From NCBI GenBank assembly GCA_963664665.2, contig CAXXMH010000008.1:772150-836149 (forward strand): 64,000 nucleotides of DNA. Direction: 5' to 3'. The notes beneath the pieces were generated by a model that was not told the DNA's origin, made no database searches, and worked only from the letters and a program-made list of their open reading frames with translations. The position numbers and the translations under genes are program-made. The DNA comes from Bin55 sp963664665 (GTDB taxonomy: Bacteria > Pseudomonadota > Gammaproteobacteria > Pseudomonadales > Azotimanducaceae). This document shows positions 27,640 through 38,213 of this stretch, piece by piece (positions within the stretch are counted from its first letter, which is position 1; each line of letters opens with the position of its first letter).

Positions 27640-30210
27640 TTTCCACCTCCTGTCGAAATTGCGGCATGAACCGAGCTTCGCGAGCACTTGTACTCGTGTG
27701 CACAAATCCATATGCGAAGCATTCGATCTCCTCCGTGAGAAAGGCAGTCTTATGAGAGACGCGCCATCAAATGCGTAAAGAGGCACGTAACTGCGCCTGA
27801 TCAGCGCACTACATTCCGAACTGCATCTCAAGTATATCGAAATGCGATGCGATTTACTAGGAGGACATCGCGTTGCAAAGAGTCTGTGTGCGTACGCCTT
27901 GTACAGCCAACACAAGGTAGTCCTCCGGCATTAATAAATATCCCGCTGTGGATACAGTTAACTCGGCGTAACTCGAAATCGGTTGTGTTGTTAATTCAGT
28001 TTCTGATGCAGCAGAACATAGACGTCACGAGGGCACTTATTGGAACATCGGCAGATTTCTGTTGAGACTTTGGGTGTCCCACGTTTTCGGCATGGTTCAT
28101 TCTTTCATTCAGATCGATGAAGCGGCTATACCAACAGAAGTAACCATGCGCTCAAAACTTGACTTGCAAAGAGGTCTTGTATTGCAGTGGGTTCTTCGTG
28201 TTACAACCTCGCTTAACGCTCGTTTTTCGAGGTGTGACATTGGGCGAACGTGAATTGGTCCGAAATGAGGAGCCCTCTCGCGAACTCCGACTTGAACGTT
28301 CTTAGGCACTTGACCCAACAGTCGGTTCCGAAGTTTCTGCTTAAGTTTCGCAATAAGCACTACATGTCCAGAGTGCGTCCAAGTTCGCTCAACCCCGTGC
28401 ACAACCCATCACTCAATCGCGTCTGATTGTGTTCGGCAAGTTACGATGAGAGTAAATGGAAGTGTCTGCATCGTCGAACAAGGACAAGCTCCCAAGTCTG
28501 AGAACAGGGAGTGGCATTGTCTGAACAACGTCTTCTATGAAGGTCGAGTGTGCACTGACCAGAAACCGGCAGTGCGTATGTAAGTACATTAGCTACCAAT
28601 CAAATTTACACCACGTTCCTGTACTACGTGACGTGCAACATGATTTGCGATTTGCGGCGAGCACTACGAGGACACCTGGCGAATCGAAACCAGCTGAGCG
28701 GAACTAGTTCCCTTGCTACCCATGATTGTTCTGTAAACGAAGCACCGTGCACATCGAAGAGTGAAATCGACCAATCCGTACGAATACGGTTGTGGATCTG
28801 AGCGGCGTTCAAGCTGTTGAGATATACAGACCGGATTTAGGGGTAGAGGCGAGAGACGACGTCAGGTGCGTACGGATGTGCGTTCTGATGCTTCGATGAT
28901 GGGAATTGTTAAAAACATGCGGAGGACGGCGGAGCTCAATCCAAGTTCGAGAGGAGTCTTTTTCCAGTTCGGTCCTAAAGTGGTTAGCTGATATGGTGTG
29001 AAGTCGGCGACCGAATGGTCAAGTTGTATGAAGCGAAAGTTGAGAGGTTGAAGTGGATCTCATCGGAGTATCTGCGTCGCGCAAACCATGGTTCTCAATA
29101 CCACAATTGCGTAGAGAGACGCCTCGGGTCGTCAGACGATTTTGCTCAGAGTGACGCAATTTGTGTGAAGCACTGACTCAGCGTTGCGACGACTAACGGG
29201 TTCTACCAGGATACTGAGCTACATGTTTCGGTCGTCTGCGGCCGAGAATTGACGCCTTCCGGAAGCAGCTGTTGACTGTCTAACCGGACTGCTCTTATCT
29301 CGATGCCATCCCATTCTCTGGCTTCAATAGTGTGTGAAACAAGACGGGTGATTTAGGTTCTCGCTCTTCTCTTAGACCTTCATGTTATCGTGCCGCCGTC
29401 ACTACGTCCACGTTCGTTAGATGTGTTCTTCGTCCCTTACAAATCTCACGAATTAGCTTGATATCATCAGTGTGGATGGGGTTTGTGGGTGTGGTTTTGC
29501 GAGTTTGCAGAACTCAAGCAAACAGGATGTTTGAGTTTTTGAGCGCGTAGAACGATTGTGAGCGGAGATAGTTACGCGTTTGTAGCGGTCTCACCTCACC
29601 GCATCTCCTATGGTTCAAAATCAGAAGAATTTCAGTCAAATAAGGCGAACAAACTAGAGGCGAAACTTTCGCTGTTCGAATCGATCTGCGTGATCGGTAC
29701 TTGCTTGGTTAGAACGCCACGATTGGAAATGTCCACTCCTTGCGTATACTTCGCACTCGTTTCGGGGCGTGACACGGCTACTGCATATTGTTAGCTGAGT
29801 CGATGTGAAAGCATGTGTCGAAATGTGGCAACAGCTTGTTTGGAGAACAGCTAACGTCAGAAAGTACGGAAAACGCAACTCGTTGCGATTGCGACGATGT
29901 GTTTTTATGCAGGAAGGAGAGTCAGATTGTTGTATGATGACCACCTTCAAGTAGCTGCGGGTTCGGCCAATGCAGGGATGCGAAGGCGCAGTTGCGGAAG
30001 ATTGGTAACTGGAGGAGAGGCCAATTGAAATTCTTCAATGAACATATAGTTCGAGTGCGAGCGTGGAAGGCGCGTTTGTCTTCGCTTGGGAGCGTTTGTT
30101 CCTGGGTGGCGTCAACGCGAGTTCGGCGAAAGTCCGTAAGGGCGGTTGTCGAATCGCCTCGCGTCGAAACGACTCAACGAATCGAACCCGAAGCTTCTAG
30201 AGGAGATGGG
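27640..30210. other. 2.5-kb gap between the two divergent adhesin genes
   Basis: Only short, overlapping, compositionally random frames are present. No transposon ends were recognised. One terminator-like hairpin exists (29511-29540). Both adhesin promoters must lie here, and the length suggests long leaders, small RNAs or degraded genes. Confidence 0.5.
29511..29540 (+). terminator. Terminator-like hairpin with no gene upstream
   Basis: AACTCAAGCA (29511-29520) pairs with TGTTTGAGTT (29528-29537), one G-T pair, 7-nt loop, then a T-run. It may end an unannotated small RNA or attenuate transcription towards the adhesin gene. Confidence 0.4.
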
Positions 30211-33200
30211 ATGATGATTCAAAACACGACATTCCTGCGCCGGGCGGTCGGTAGCCTGCTGGTCGCGATGGTGGCTCTAGTCGGGTTTCAAGCGCAAGCG
30301 CAACTAGACTTTTCGGTGGCTACCGAAATTACCTGGAACGAGGCAGATCCAGCTACGTCTTTAACAAGTCTGCAAGGGCGTGTGACGGATGCTATATCGG
30401 GCACAGTTCCGGACAACACTTGCTATGTGGTTTCCGGAGTCGCAGCACTAGAGATTCCAGCGGGAAGCAGAAACTGTCGCCCAGACGGTGCAACTCCCAG
30501 TGCCGCAATGCCTGCTCAAGGGATTAGCACTGATCCTGGTACCGTGCTTGCCATCAAGGCAAACTCGCACGTTGACTATGACGTACGCACTGGTGGTTCG
30601 CCTACCCAGACTTTGACAGTGACGGCGTACAACACGGTTACTAAGAAAGAATCTGGTAAGTTAACGGTTTCGATCAAGATCACGAACTTCGACGAACAGC
30701 CTGTATTGACCCAAAATACCACGAGTAATCGTCCGGAAGTCTGGTATTTGTCCAAGGGCGATTCGCGATCCTATTTGATTTCGCGCGCATTTGTGGATCC
30801 AGAGGGTGCCCCAGTTTATTTCAACACCGCAATGGCTTCGACTGACGTATACGTATGCGACAGTAACCAAGCGGGAGATACCGGACCTGTCAGTTCATCT
30901 ATGCCCGACAACGCTCGTGACGCAACACCTGACGGTGCTCCCACACCGAAGGCTGGAACCAGTACCACCAGTACCACTGGTGGCACGGTCGCGTGCTCGG
31001 TTTCAAACGAGAATGGGGGCACTATCGCTACCGCTGAAGACGGAACGCGTACGCGTACGGCTCCGACCGTGGGCGCAGATAACGGCGGTGCTGGAGGAGC
31101 TGGCAACCGGGTCGTAACAACACGCAAAGTTGGACCTATTCTTCATGTAACCGCAAATAGTCTTGTTATAGACGATGATGTCGCCAGTGCCGATGCTCAA
31201 GATCGTGGTAGAGGCACATACACTGCCCAAATATTCTTTCGAGTTTGGACGGGTGGATCCGCTAATCGCCTTGCATCAGCGACCTGGGGAAGCGCGACTG
31301 CCCATGTGAAGGTTGGCGAGAACAACCTACCGCAATTCGCGGGTGGTGCGACCGGTTATCAGGCAGAAATGAATGAAGGCGATATGTCGAGTACGGAGCG
31401 TATGACCGCTTGGGAGGCTGGTGACCTTGACATAGGCGCAACCGAGTTTAGCGACGCGCTTACATACACTCTGGAGGGTCAGGTCTGGGTCACTGCGGCA
31501 AGAAGATTCGGCGTTTCGCCGCACAAAGGCGCTCTCGTTTGGGTTAATCCACCGATAGCAGCCACCGATACAGTGGCAGCTGCGCCTGGTATTTCGCTTA
31601 GTGCGAGCGGTCTCGACTTTGAAGAGTTAAGATCGTTTACGGTTAACCTACAAGTAACAGACGCATGGTCCGACCCTGTTTCAGTACCAATTACGGTCAC
31701 CGTCAAAGACGTCAACGAACTCGAATTCGAGAAAGACGGTGACAAAGCCAAGATGATTGAGGATCAAAGACTCGTTCAGGGTTTATCTAGAGAATTCGAT
31801 CTCGACGAATACTTCCATGATCCTGAAGGCGATGACATCACCTTTAGTGCCCACACCAATATTCACACGAATGTGGTTACAGTCGGTGCAGGTAACATCC
31901 TGAAAATCACTGGTGCGAATACGTCAGCGACCCAAAAGACGAGTACGGTTACCGTTACGGTTGTAGCAACTGATGGCAAAATCACCTTGACGGATGATAT
32001 AACGGTAACCACGCGTTTTGAGAATATGTTGCCTGAAATCGATCTTGTTAAGAGTGGCACGATTGCGATTGGCGCAACTATCTTCGAAGCAGATAGTGCA
32101 GGAAAAGTTGTGGCTACAGTCGATTACTCGGATGACTCCCCGGCGCCAACAGCAGTGTTCGATGGCGAACCCATGTTCGCCGCGATGGTCGACCCATACA
32201 TGAAGGACGGCGCGATCTGTACAAAAGGTTCCGCTGGCTGCGCTCAGCAAGCTGGAAAGGTCGCGATCGTGGTCGGTAAGGACGATCTCAATTATGAGGC
32301 GGCTGCGCGACATACCTTGTCATTAGCGTTACAAGACGCTTGGCAAACGGACAAGATCTCAAAAGCCCTAGAGATTCAAGTCAGTGTCGGCAACAGCAAC
32401 GATGCACCTACTGTTAAAGAAGATGCTGAAATAGCTGATCAGACGATTGTCGTTCATGGTTCAGGTTCGCTGTACACCGGAAATCATTTCGAAGATGAAG
32501 ACGGTGATCGTTTGCTCATTGATGCTGCATCTAGCGACATGACAAAGGTGTCCGTGGCCGTTTCCGGCTTGGACGGTATCAAATTCACTGGCATTGCCGA
32601 AACCGAAGAAGATGCACCGGTAACGATTACGTTGACTGCGACTGACCCTGATGGCGCAACGGCGACGTTGACGTTCAAAGTCACGGTCGGTCCGAATAAT
32701 GGGCCAGTTGCAGATAACGACGCATTCACGATGCGATTGCCCGCTGACAATACCATCAATGTGGGTGCGACGGCGGATGTCGAGCTGGACGGCCTGTTCT
32801 CAGATCCTGACTCAGGCGATGAAATTACCGGTATTACGGCCACATCAAGCGACGAAGATGTCTTACTCGTCGTATTGACAGGCGCGGACGACGGAATTGC
32901 GACGTTAGTCGGTCGTGATTCTGGAATGGCGACATTAACCATTACGGCGATGGACAAGGGTGGCAACGCGACGCCGGTCGAGACTGTTATCACGGTCAAC
33001 GCAGCGCCGGCAGAAGCCATGCCGCTAGATCCGCAATCGCTGGATCGCGTCACACCTCATGTGGTTGACGTATCAGGCGTCTTTACGGATTCCGATGACG
33101 GCGATGACAGCCTAGTAATCACTGCCGAAGCCGTAGGCGAAGGCATGGATCGCGTGGCATTGGAAGTCATGGGCTTCGATCTCACAATCACAGGCGTCAT

Positions 33201-36200
33201 GGGCATTGAGCCTGGCGACGTTGAGATTGAATTGACCGCGACTGACCCGCATGGTGCGGCCGTCACATCAAGCTTCGTAGCGACGATAGTTAACGTTGCA
33301 CCGACGGTCGCAATGAGCGTCGACGCGCAAGAACTTGACCGCATTGATCCGATCGACGTTGATGTGAACGAAGTGTTCGCAGATGTGGACGGTGAGATCA
33401 GCATGATTACCGCGTCCGTCGAAGAAGACGCAGCCATCGAAGTTGGTGAAATCGACCTCGAAGACGGTCTGCTGATGGTAACCGCACTGGCGGTTGGCGA
33501 AGCAACTGTAACGCTCGAGGCGACCGACAACAATGGCGGCATGATCAGCGACACCTTTATGGTTACGGTCAACAACGTTGACCCAGTCGTTGCGAATGCA
33601 ATCATGGATCAAACCGCGACGCGGATCATGGACCTCACGCTGGATATCAGCGAGACGTTTGACGATCCTGACACCGACTCGGCGCTGACGTTCAGCGTTA
33701 TGGCTGAGAATGACATGATTGCCAAAGCTTCGGTTGAAGGCAGCATGCTGACGGTTGAAGGTCTGTACGTTGGTTCCACCACGATCACGATCACAGCTAC
33801 CGACGTTGACGGCGGTACGTTCTCCCACGACTTCATGGTCGAGATTGAGAACGTCAAGCCGACGGTTGCGATGAGCATCGACGACATGTCGTTTGACCGA
33901 ATCGCACCACTAGGTATCGACTTGAGCGACACCTTTGCTGACGCCGACGGCATGATCAGTACGCTGACCGCGATGGTTGGTGACGGATCGATTGTCGAGG
34001 CAATGATCGAAGATTCGATGCTAACACTATCTGCTTTGGCAGTTGGTGATACCACGATCACGCTGACGGCCGTTGACGACAACGGCGGCGACATCATGAC
34101 TGATTTCATGGTAACAGTCGTCAACGTCGAACCAGTCGTTGCAAACGCAGTTGCAGATCAGACCACCACGCGTGTGAACGATCTGACGCTTGACATTAGC
34201 TCGACGTTTGACGATCCTGACCAAGACAACAGCATGTTGACAATCACGGTCAAGGTCGACGACGATGAGACCGTTAAAGCTGCGCTTGACGGCCATATGC
34301 TTATGGTCTCGGGTCTTGAAGTTGGTTCCACGAATGTAACGCTTACAGCTGTAGACACCGACGGTGGCATGGTGTCTGACACCTTTATGACTACCATCGA
34401 AAACGTCGACCCAGTCGTAGCTAACTCCATCGCTGATCAAGAGATGGATCGACGCGCACCGCTGACACTTGACCTGACCGAAACGTTCATGGACGCTGAC
34501 GACGGCGCACCAACGATCACGGTCATGATTGGTTCAGGTGCAGTATTGAGCCACGACCTCACTGACATGATGCTGTCACTGACGGCACTCGCAGTGGGTG
34601 AAACGGTTGTCACACTGACAGCGACGGACGTGAATGGTGCATCGGTCATGGACGAATTCAATGTCACAGTTATCAACATTGAACCTGTGGTTGCGAACGC
34701 GATTCCTGATCAAACCACCACGCGTGTTGACGATCTTTCGATCGACGTTGGTACAACCTTCGACGATCCTGACCAAGACAACAGCATGCTGTCATTGACA
34801 GTATCTGTAGCGGACGGCACGTATGTTGACGCATCACTCTCTGGTTCGATGTTGATGATCTCTGGTCTGGATGTCGGTGCCACGATGGTCACCTTATCAG
34901 CCGTGGACGCCGACGGCGGCATGGTTGAAACCATGTTTACTACGACTATCGAGAACATCGCACCGGTTGTTGCCAATTCCATTAGCCCGATTAACCTCGA
35001 AGTTGGTGGCCAGGCTACAGCACAAGCGATCGCTGGTCTGTTTAGTGACGACGGTGATCCATTGACCTACTCGATTGCGTCTGCCAACGGTGGTATCGCA
35101 AGTGCATCGATCACGGGTATGACGGCCATGGTTGGTCCAGTATCTCGTGGTTCGACTAACTTCACGATTACTGCAATGGACCCGCACGGAGGCGAAGCTT
35201 CCGTAACTGGTTCGGTAACGGTTGGTGACGGCGAACTCAAAGCAGTGGCAGCCAAGTCTCTCGCAGGCTTCGGTCGTGCGATGCTTGCAAGTGTCTCTTC
35301 AAGCGTTGGTTCACGTTTGATGTCGGATGCTCGTTCATCTGACCTTACGCTCGACGCATGGGCGCCTGTTGAGAATCAAAGCACGATGGCGATGAATGTC
35401 ACAGCAGAAGATCGAAGCGATGCGGCTTGGAACGTTGTCCAAGCGACGACGACCGCGTCTGCAACCCCGACATCTGCCGCGCACGGCGCTCAGATGAATG
35501 GTTTGGACGCACTCCGGTCAACGCTTGGTCAGAACTTTGCACTCAATCTAGGTTCTTCCGACAACCCGTCTAACTGGGCCGTCTGGGGCGACGTTGATCG
35601 TCAGTCCTATGAAGGTGCAGGCTATGACGGCATGGCAACGAGCGTCTATCTTGGTGCCGATGTCACCGTCGCGGAATGCTGGATGTTTGGTGTTGCGATT
35701 TCTAGCAACTCCGGTGAGTCTGACTACTCCTGGGGTACGGCTACGCAAACGATGGATCTCAGTCTAACGACCGTGCTTCCGTACGTTAGCTACCAGCCGA
35801 ACAATGGTTCGTCGATATGGGGTGTTGCGGGCTTCGGTTCTGGCGAACTCGATACGACGGTCGTTGGTGCAGCGAATGACGTTAGCGATCTAAGCTCCAC
35901 AATCACCATGGTTGGTGGTAGCCAAGACCTGACCAGCGTTGGACGCTTCAATCTCGCTTTGCGAGGTGATGCAGCCATGGCATCGCTTGAAACCGACGAC
36001 GGTAATGGCGCAGCTGACGGTCTCGCGGCCGATGTAAATCGAATCCGCGTGGGTCTCGAAGGCTCGTTTAGAACCGAAACGGGACAAGGCGGTATGCTTG
36101 AGCCATTCGGCCAAGTCAGCCTACGTTCCGACGGTGGCGACGGTGATACCGGAACTGGTATCGAGATCGCTGGTGGTGTACGCATGACGAGCAGCACGTT

Positions 36201-36684
36201 TACCCTTGAAGCTCAAGGTCGAACGCTTGCCATGCATGGCGCGGATGAGTACAGTGAATCAGGCTTTAGCTTGATGGCGAAACTGAATCCGTCTGCCTCC
36301 GCAACCGGTGTCTTAGTATCGATTGCGCCACGATGGGGTGCTGATGCCATGGGCAACGGCATGCTGTGGCAAGATTCGCTAAGTGTCGGTACAGCCAACA
36401 CCTATGGCGCGTTAACTGGCTTCGGCAACGTTGGCGCGAACAAATCGATCGATACCCAGATTGGCTACGGTATGCTGGTTGCTAATGAACAATACCTGTT
36501 TACGCCGTTCGTCGATTACGGTGTCAGCGATGGCGATCGTCGAGAGTTGTTGTTCGGCGCAAGCCTCCGACAGTTGGTACAAGGCAGTGCCAATCTCGAC
36601 ATCAACCTAGCACTTGGACGTGTGGAAGAGCGCACCGGTGCTAGCAGCGGCAAGATCGGCTTGAACGCAAACCTGCGCTTCTAG
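30211..36684 (+). CDS. Autotransporter-like adhesin with cadherin/Ig-like repeats, paralogue B
   Basis: 2157 aa from ATG 30211, chosen because AGAGGAG lies just upstream and a classical signal peptide follows (LRRAVGSLLVAMVALVGFQAQAQ). The first ~700 residues are beta-sandwich domains with calcium-type motifs. From ~33300 on, six or more 90-95-residue repeats alternate between two subtypes. The linker helix AAKSLAGFGRAMLASVSSSVGS, also found in paralogue A, leads into a ~390-residue barrel ending NANLRF. It probably displays an elongated adhesive stalk. The gene has its own terminator and codon use is uniform, so it is intact and likely selected. Confidence 0.85.
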   Translation: MMIQNTTFLRRAVGSLLVAMVALVGFQAQAQLDFSVATEITWNEADPATSLTSLQGRVTDAISGTVPDNTCYVVSGVAALEIPAGSRNCRPDGATPSAAMPAQGISTDPGTVLAIKANSHVDYDVRTGGSPTQTLTVTAYNTVTKKESGKLTVSIKITNFDEQPVLTQNTTSNRPEVWYLSKGDSRSYLISRAFVDPEGAPVYFNTAMASTDVYVCDSNQAGDTGPVSSSMPDNARDATPDGAPTPKAGTSTTSTTGGTVACSVSNENGGTIATAEDGTRTRTAPTVGADNGGAGGAGNRVVTTRKVGPILHVTANSLVIDDDVASADAQDRGRGTYTAQIFFRVWTGGSANRLASATWGSATAHVKVGENNLPQFAGGATGYQAEMNEGDMSSTERMTAWEAGDLDIGATEFSDALTYTLEGQVWVTAARRFGVSPHKGALVWVNPPIAATDTVAAAPGISLSASGLDFEELRSFTVNLQVTDAWSDPVSVPITVTVKDVNELEFEKDGDKAKMIEDQRLVQGLSREFDLDEYFHDPEGDDITFSAHTNIHTNVVTVGAGNILKITGANTSATQKTSTVTVTVVATDGKITLTDDITVTTRFENMLPEIDLVKSGTIAIGATIFEADSAGKVVATVDYSDDSPAPTAVFDGEPMFAAMVDPYMKDGAICTKGSAGCAQQAGKVAIVVGKDDLNYEAAARHTLSLALQDAWQTDKISKALEIQVSVGNSNDAPTVKEDAEIADQTIVVHGSGSLYTGNHFEDEDGDRLLIDAASSDMTKVSVAVSGLDGIKFTGIAETEEDAPVTITLTATDPDGATATLTFKVTVGPNNGPVADNDAFTMRLPADNTINVGATADVELDGLFSDPDSGDEITGITATSSDEDVLLVVLTGADDGIATLVGRDSGMATLTITAMDKGGNATPVETVITVNAAPAEAMPLDPQSLDRVTPHVVDVSGVFTDSDDGDDSLVITAEAVGEGMDRVALEVMGFDLTITGVMGIEPGDVEIELTATDPHGAAVTSSFVATIVNVAPTVAMSVDAQELDRIDPIDVDVNEVFADVDGEISMITASVEEDAAIEVGEIDLEDGLLMVTALAVGEATVTLEATDNNGGMISDTFMVTVNNVDPVVANAIMDQTATRIMDLTLDISETFDDPDTDSALTFSVMAENDMIAKASVEGSMLTVEGLYVGSTTITITATDVDGGTFSHDFMVEIENVKPTVAMSIDDMSFDRIAPLGIDLSDTFADADGMISTLTAMVGDGSIVEAMIEDSMLTLSALAVGDTTITLTAVDDNGGDIMTDFMVTVVNVEPVVANAVADQTTTRVNDLTLDISSTFDDPDQDNSMLTITVKVDDDETVKAALDGHMLMVSGLEVGSTNVTLTAVDTDGGMVSDTFMTTIENVDPVVANSIADQEMDRRAPLTLDLTETFMDADDGAPTITVMIGSGAVLSHDLTDMMLSLTALAVGETVVTLTATDVNGASVMDEFNVTVINIEPVVANAIPDQTTTRVDDLSIDVGTTFDDPDQDNSMLSLTVSVADGTYVDASLSGSMLMISGLDVGATMVTLSAVDADGGMVETMFTTTIENIAPVVANSISPINLEVGGQATAQAIAGLFSDDGDPLTYSIASANGGIASASITGMTAMVGPVSRGSTNFTITAMDPHGGEASVTGSVTVGDGELKAVAAKSLAGFGRAMLASVSSSVGSRLMSDARSSDLTLDAWAPVENQSTMAMNVTAEDRSDAAWNVVQATTTASATPTSAAHGAQMNGLDALRSTLGQNFALNLGSSDNPSNWAVWGDVDRQSYEGAGYDGMATSVYLGADVTVAECWMFGVAISSNSGESDYSWGTATQTMDLSLTTVLPYVSYQPNNGSSIWGVAGFGSGELDTTVVGAANDVSDLSSTITMVGGSQDLTSVGRFNLALRGDAAMASLETDDGNGAADGLAADVNRIRVGLEGSFRTETGQGGMLEPFGQVSLRSDGGDGDTGTGIEIAGGVRMTSSTFTLEAQGRTLAMHGADEYSESGFSLMAKLNPSASATGVLVSIAPRWGADAMGNGMLWQDSLSVGTANTYGALTGFGNVGANKSIDTQIGYGMLVANEQYLFTPFVDYGVSDGDRRELLFGASLRQLVQGSANLDINLALGRVEERTGASSGKIGLNANLRF
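33295..34975 (+). repeat. Tandem intragenic repeats in alternating A-B order
   Basis: Six modules of ~280 bp. Type B modules share TTTGACGATCCTGAC and the protein motif FDDPDxDxxMLT; type A modules carry DRxxPLxxDLxxTFxDAD. The order A-B-A-B-A-B shows that the unit of duplication was a pair of domains. Confidence 0.8.
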
Positions 36685-36738
36685 GTCGTTTACGCCACGC
36701 GGCGGTCCTGATTAGATCGCCGCAAATCTCTTCTCCAG

Positions 36739-36770
36739 CCCCGGCACGTTTAGGCGTGTCGGGGTTTTTC
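36739..36770 (+). terminator. Rho-independent terminator of adhesin B
   Basis: CCCCGGCACG (36739-36748) pairs with CGTGTCGGGG (36755-36764), one G-T pair, followed by TTTTTC, 55 nt after the stop. Confidence 0.9.
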
Positions 36771-36916
36771 TTTGTAACTATGTAGACTAGAAGTCTGTAG
36801 ATTGGTCGTCGATATTGAAAACGCAACCGAAAACCAAAGGACGGCTCAGGCACTAATCGTTTATCTACTCTGCCCTATGAATACGCGTTACGTAGACTGG
36901 TAAAACGCCAACTAAC

Positions 36917-37036
36917 GAGTCTGTTGATTTTCTCAATTTCAGCAACCGACCTAAATTTTATCTTATTGATTTATTAGCATTATTTTTAAGTGCGTGTCGC
37001 ATTTCAAGTCTGTTTGAGTACTTTTTCAACAGCCTC
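36917..37036. repeat. 120-bp MITE, copy 2
   Basis: Ends GAGTCTGTTGA and TCAACAGCCTC, with an interior closely similar to copy 1 at 1544-1663. It is flanked on both sides by TAAC (36913-36916, 37037-37040), a perfect 4-bp target duplication that confirms transposition. Confidence 0.85.
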
Positions 37037-37181
37037 TAACACTGAGACTAATTCCTGCGTCGCATAGATTTCGTCGGTTTTAACGTTGGGGACTTATATA
37101 CATGACTAAACACGACACAACATGACGCGATAAATTAACCCACCACAACTAAGAGGTATTAGCATCATTGACTTATTCAAG

Positions 37182-37439
37182 ATGTTCCCCAATGAAGAAG
37201 CAGCGAGAGCATGGTTCGAAAAGCTACGTTGGAAGCACGGTCGATTCTGTCCAAACTGTGGTTCGACAGACACCCACCACAATCCGTCAGAGAAGCCTCT
37301 GCCATACCATTGCCGATCATGCCGATCCTTCTTCAGCGTGAAGACAGGAACGGTGATGCACAAGAGCAAGATTGACCTGCAAAAGTGGGCGATTGCGATT
37401 TACTTCATGTCAACAAACGTCATGAAATTGGGCTCGTAG
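37182..37439 (+). pseudogene. IS1595-family transposase, N-terminal part
   Basis: MFPNEEAARAWFEKLRW and the zinc ribbon CPNCGS...CRSC are the start of ISXO2-like IS1595 transposases. The frame ends 85 codons in, where foreign IS110 sequence begins; the rest resumes at about 38214. The upstream IIDLFK suggests translation began some codons earlier. Confidence 0.8.
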
Positions 37440-37717
37440 ACACCCCGAAGGCATGAAATAAGCTGTCCTGAGACGGTGGCCTCGTCGCCGCTGCCGCACG
37501 GCATGCTCGTCGCGCATGCGTACGTTGGCTAACGTTACCGGGTGTGACGGTCGTGGAGACCGATTAATTAATGGCGCCTCGTCGCCGACAACAAACTGGA
37601 TCCGGTTCGACGGTTCGTGCCCCGGACTGTACCCGAGAGGACCGGGCTCACGCCCGACCGATCTCGTGGACGCGCAGCAAAATGCACCGCCAGCCGTGAG
37701 TGAACGGCTGGTGAGCT
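37440..37717 (+). other. Structured non-coding segment of an IS110 fragment
   Basis: GC-rich, without a reading frame, directly upstream of the IS110 recombinase start. It contains a perfect hairpin CCAGCCGT/ACGGCTGG (37690-37697 with 37704-37711) and several GGCG/CGCC-rich potential stems. IS110 elements are known to encode a bridge RNA in the left non-coding end, so this is where one is expected. Confidence 0.4.
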
Positions 37718-38068
37718 GTGCCCGTTGAACCCGCCGTCACACTGTACCTCATAACGACAGGAGATGGACTGTTAACCGACGAATTTCAACCGGACGATTT
37801 CGTGATCGTCCATGCCTGTGCGGCAGTTCTGGATGTGCACAAGATACAGATCACGGCCACCATTCGGCGCCAACCGCCGAGCGGCGCCGCGACGACGCTG
37901 ACGAACGAGTTCAGCGCGTTACCCTCGGGCTTGGCCGCTTTGTGCGCCTGGCTCGAGCGCCATGCGGTGGACGCCGACCTGATGGAAGGCACCGGCGTGT
38001 ACTGGCAAGCCCTGTTCGTGGCGTTCGATTACATTCAAAACGGCAAGGGGGTCTGGCCTAACGCATAA
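37718..38068 (+). pseudogene. IS110-family recombinase, N-terminal fragment
   Basis: VHACAAVLDVHKIQITATIRR corresponds to the first DEDD strand (G/L-DVHK), and MEGTGVYWQALFVAF to the conserved ME-x-TGVYW motif. The frame ends after 116 codons; the rest of the RuvC-like and the Tnp20 domains is gone. It sits inside the IS1595 transposase gene. Confidence 0.75.
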
Positions 38069-38213
38069 CCTAAGGTGGTCAGTTTCGTCGCGTGAGCTAA
38101 CGACGCATCGGCCGATATCCGGGCACGGCTAACTCTCGTCAACACCACGTCAGACGACCCCTTCAGTTCAACCCACCTTAGCGACCATTCCAACGTCGTC
38201 GCTCAGCTAGACT

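Noticed and set aside
28109..28402. Minus-strand frame with HVVLIAKLKQKLRNRLL, faintly like an IS200 TnpA
   Set aside because: Only a short resemblance. The HUH motif, the catalytic tyrosine and the element ends are absent.
30661..31127. Possible CRISPR-like or satellite repetition in the ACC-AGT-rich part of adhesin B (around 30955-30985)
   Set aside because: It is a short threonine/serine-rich coding tract within the open frame, not an array.
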